Below are positions 5,652-7,277 of a stretch of 7,277 nucleotides of DNA, one piece after another. Each line of letters begins with the position of its first letter. Within the stretch, counting starts at the first letter, position 1. A model generated the notes under the pieces. That model made no database searches. It saw only the letters and a program-made list of their open reading frames with translations, and had not been told where the DNA came from. This stretch comes from an uncultured Spongiibacteraceae bacterium (GTDB lineage: Bacteria; Pseudomonadota; Gammaproteobacteria; Pseudomonadales; Dasaniaceae): NCBI GenBank assembly GCA_937969395.1, contig CALBVI010000074.1, forward strand, positions 1 through 7,277, written 5' to 3'. Both the position numbers and the translations under genes were made by a program.

Positions 5652-6749
5652 ATGACGAGCACAATGAGCAGTCCACAAAACATTTCTCAGTCTGAGCAGC
5701 GACTCAATATCAACATCAGCGATCGCGTTTTAACGTGGTTTGATCAACACGGCCGCAAAGATTTACCCTGGCAAAAAGACATCAATCCCTATCGAGTATG
5801 GGTGTCTGAAATAATGTTACAGCAAACCCAAGTCACCACCGTGATCGCTTATTTTGAACGCTTTATGGATGAGCTACCAACCATTGAAGACCTCGCCGTC
5901 GCCGACGACGATTTGGTCATGCATTTGTGGACAGGTTTAGGTTATTACACCCGCGCCCGCAACTTACATAAAAGCGCAAAACTTGTTTGCAGTGAATACA
6001 GCGGCGTATTCCCCAGCACTGTTGAAACCCTTTGCGAATTGCCCGGTATCGGCCGATCAACCGCCGGCGCCATTGTGTCCATCGCCTTTAAACAACCCGC
6101 CGCCATTCTCGATGGCAACGTAAAGCGGGTACTCGCACGCCACAATGCTATCGATGGCTGGCCCGGCAAAACCCCGGTACTCAATACACTCTGGCAATAT
6201 GCCGAGAGCTTTTCTCCCGATCAGCGAGTTGCCGACTACAGCCAAGCGATGATGGATTTGGGCGCAACGCTATGCACGCGCAGCAAACCCAGCTGCTCAC
6301 TGTGCCCGTTAGAACAAGATTGCCTCGCTAATGCCGAGGGCACGCAAACTGACTACCCCGGTAAAAAGCCAAAAAAGGTATTGCCGGTCAAAAGTACGCA
6401 AATGCTTATTATTAAAAACCCAGAGGGCGAATTTTTATTAGAGAAAAGACCCAACTCCGGTATTTGGGGGGGCTTGTGGACATTCCCGCAAATCGATAGC
6501 GATCAAAGCCCAACCGACTATAGTCTCGATCGACTCAAGCAAACACCAAACGCTATCGACCACCAACAGGCTTATCGGCATACCTTTAGCCATTACCACC
6601 TAGACATTACACCGGTAATCATTGAACTCAACAAAAGCCCCGCGGTAATAATGGAAGGTCAAAGCCAGCTCTGGTATAACAGTAAGCAACCTCCTGCTAT
6701 TGGCTTAGCCACGCCGACCAAAAAACTGATCAGCAAATACAGCCAGTAG
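5652..6749 (+). CDS. mutY: A/G-specific adenine DNA glycosylase MutY
   Basis: MutY removes adenine mispaired with 8-oxoguanine and so prevents G:C to T:A mutations. At 365 residues it is full length. The glycosylase domain has LPWQ (38-41), [12 protein letters not shown] (50-61) with catalytic Glu53, [13 protein letters not shown] (92-104), the helix-hairpin-helix [12 protein letters not shown] (130-141) and [11 protein letters not shown] (153-163) with Asp154. The [4Fe-4S] ligands are Cys208, Cys215, Cys218 and Cys224 in the family spacing C-x6-C-x2-C-x5-C. The NUDIX-like C-terminal domain, which reads 8-oxoG, contains [10 protein letters not shown] (270-279) and the FSH loop at Phe312-Ser313-His314. 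The ATG at 5652 has only GAG six nt upstream; a second ATG at 5664, preceded by a near-copy GAGCACA, is an alternative start. The gene is divergent from hisB and 63 nt ahead of yggX, with no terminator between. A seven-G run lies at 6466-6472. Confidence 0.97.
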   Translation: MTSTMSSPQNISQSEQRLNINISDRVLTWFDQHGRKDLPWQKDINPYRVWVSEIMLQQTQVTTVIAYFERFMDELPTIEDLAVADDDLVMHLWTGLGYYTRARNLHKSAKLVCSEYSGVFPSTVETLCELPGIGRSTAGAIVSIAFKQPAAILDGNVKRVLARHNAIDGWPGKTPVLNTLWQYAESFSPDQRVADYSQAMMDLGATLCTRSKPSCSLCPLEQDCLANAEGTQTDYPGKKPKKVLPVKSTQMLIIKNPEGEFLLEKRPNSGIWGGLWTFPQIDSDQSPTDYSLDRLKQTPNAIDHQQAYRHTFSHYHLDITPVIIELNKSPAVIMEGQSQLWYNSKQPPAIGLATPTKKLISKYSQ

Positions 6750-6812
6750 CCTTAGCACTCAACATATTCAATTTTGAACCATAAAATTTAAGTAATAAAA
6801 CTGGAACACACC

Positions 6813-7091
6813 ATGACTCGCACCGTTTTCTGCCAAAAGCTCCAACAAGAACTAGAAGGCCTAGACAGGCCACCCTACCCCGGCCCCAAAGGACAAGAAA
6901 TCTTCGACACCATATCAAAACAAGCTTGGCAAGAATGGCAGAGGCACCAGACCCTGCTGATCAACGAAAAAGAACTAAGCATGATGAACCCCGCCGACAG
7001 GGCGTTTTTACAGGAAGAAATGACTAAATACATGGCTGGCGAAGATTACGCCAAAGCCGAAGGCTACACCCCAGAACAAGGCGCAGAATAA
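6813..7091 (+). CDS. yggX: Probable Fe(2+)-trafficking protein YggX
   Basis: YggX is a small cytoplasmic protein implicated in iron trafficking and in protecting labile Fe-S clusters from oxidants. The 92-residue sequence follows the family closely. It has [10 protein letters not shown] with conserved Cys7, the [17 protein letters not shown] stretch (20-36), [14 protein letters not shown] (39-52), and [14 protein letters not shown] then KYMAGED near the C-terminus. TGGA 7 nt before the ATG supports the start. It lies 63 nt behind mutY with no terminator between, so the two are probably co-transcribed, as in many gammaproteobacteria. The pairing makes sense because MutY contains a 4Fe-4S cluster and both respond to oxidative damage. 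No clear intrinsic terminator is seen in the A-rich 85 nt after the stop. Confidence 0.97.
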   Translation: MTRTVFCQKLQQELEGLDRPPYPGPKGQEIFDTISKQAWQEWQRHQTLLINEKELSMMNPADRAFLQEEMTKYMAGEDYAKAEGYTPEQGAE

Positions 7092-7175
7092 ACCCCAGGA
7101 AGCGACTCAAAAGACAAATAGAACCCACATCAAAATAAAAGCGTATAAATAGCCCTACTAACCACCGAACAGCTA

Positions 7176-7211
7176 TTGACTCAAAGTTACTGAAGCTGTT
7201 TAATACGCGCC
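7176..7211 (+). promoter_or_regulatory. tRNA promoter with stringent-type GC-rich discriminator
   Basis: TTGACT (7176-7181), a 17-nt spacer and TTTAAT (7199-7204) form a good sigma-70 promoter. They are followed by ACGCGCC (7205-7211), a GC-rich discriminator like those of stable-RNA promoters repressed by ppGpp/DksA. The expected start near 7211 gives a leader of about 40 nt before the tRNA. TAATAC at 7201-7206, with a 19-nt spacer, is a poorer alternative -10. Confidence 0.72.
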
Positions 7212-7217
7212 TCTTGT

Positions 7218-7240
7218 GAGTACAGCATCTGATTGTACTC
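7218..7240 (+). other. 7-bp hairpin in the tRNA precursor leader
   Basis: GAGTACA (7218-7224) and TGTACTC (7234-7240) pair perfectly around a 9-nt loop. The hairpin lies 10 nt before the mature tRNA 5' end, between the probable transcription start and the RNase P cleavage site. It may guide precursor folding or processing. Confidence 0.5.
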
Positions 7241-7250
7241 CAGAAGGTGC

Positions 7251-7277
7251 GCCCGGTTAGCTCAGTCGGTAGAGCAG
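7251..7277 (+). tRNA. tRNA gene, 5' part only (probably tRNA-Phe)
   Basis: The last 27 nt fit a tRNA 5' half: acceptor strand GCCCGGT (7251-7257), T8-A9, D-stem GCTC (7260-7263), D-loop AGTCGGTA, D-stem GAGC (7272-7275), then AG. The anticodon and 3' half lie beyond the window. From memory, the sequence differs from E. coli tRNA-Phe over these positions only at the last acceptor base. tRNA-Phe also follows yggX closely in Pseudomonas, so Phe is the best guess. The isoacceptor cannot be read directly here. Confidence 0.85.

Noticed and set aside
5945..6245. Two overlapping - strand open frames inside mutY
   Set aside because: Both are antisense to the conserved helix-hairpin-helix and Asp154 region of MutY and have no protein-like pattern.
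7092..7175. Terminator or small gene between yggX and the tRNA promoter
   Set aside because: The stretch is A-rich with no stable inverted repeat and no open frame with a ribosome binding site.
1..7277. CRISPR array, insertion sequence, prophage, toxin-antitoxin or defence genes
   Set aside because: All coding space is filled by housekeeping genes in expected order; no spaced repeat array, transposase-like frame or terminal inverted repeat was seen.

Overview
The window looks like ordinary chromosome from a gammaproteobacterium of the Pseudomonas / marine Cellvibrionales type. Base composition is moderate (GC in the mid-40s, judged by eye). The gene order ctpA - yibQ-like - (gap) - hisF/hisA/hisH/hisB - mutY - yggX - tRNA matches, from memory, the neighbourhood of the same genes in Pseudomonas. 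HisB is the short, stand-alone dehydratase found in that group, not the bifunctional enterobacterial form. No mobile element, phage gene, CRISPR array or toxin-antitoxin pair is visible.

Left part (1-2412, + strand). A periplasmic S41 carboxyl-terminal processing protease (CtpA) enters from the left edge without its N-terminus. It ends before a 171-bp gap holding a 13-bp inverted repeat, a clear intrinsic terminator and an 11-bp direct repeat. Next come an exported YibQ-type divergent polysaccharide deacetylase and a small cytoplasmic protein resembling DUF6316. CtpA and YibQ-like proteins usually sit beside envC, so this part is probably concerned with cell-envelope and peptidoglycan upkeep.

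Middle part (2435-5467, - strand). Transcription runs right to left through hisB, hisH, hisA and hisF. These give the IGP dehydratase, both subunits of IGP synthase and the ProFAR isomerase, a contiguous run of steps in histidine synthesis. The operon is loosely packed, with gaps of 82-108 nt. One gap (hisB-hisH) carries a good intrinsic terminator, and the hisB leader carries a hairpin followed by U-rich sequence. The operon may therefore be tuned by partial termination, so that hisHAF are expressed below hisB.

Right part (5652-7277, + strand). Divergent from hisB are mutY (adenine glycosylase, 4Fe-4S) and yggX (iron trafficking / Fe-S protection), a known functional pairing. After a 159-bp gap with a stringent-type promoter, the first 27 nt of a tRNA gene, probably tRNA-Phe, reach the right edge.

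I found no convincing undescribed system. The best second-look items are the internal his terminator, the hisB leader hairpin with an overlapping 14-codon ORF, the 7-bp repeat array at the hisF start, the complex ctpA-yibQ gap, and homopolymer runs in mutY and the DUF6316-like gene.
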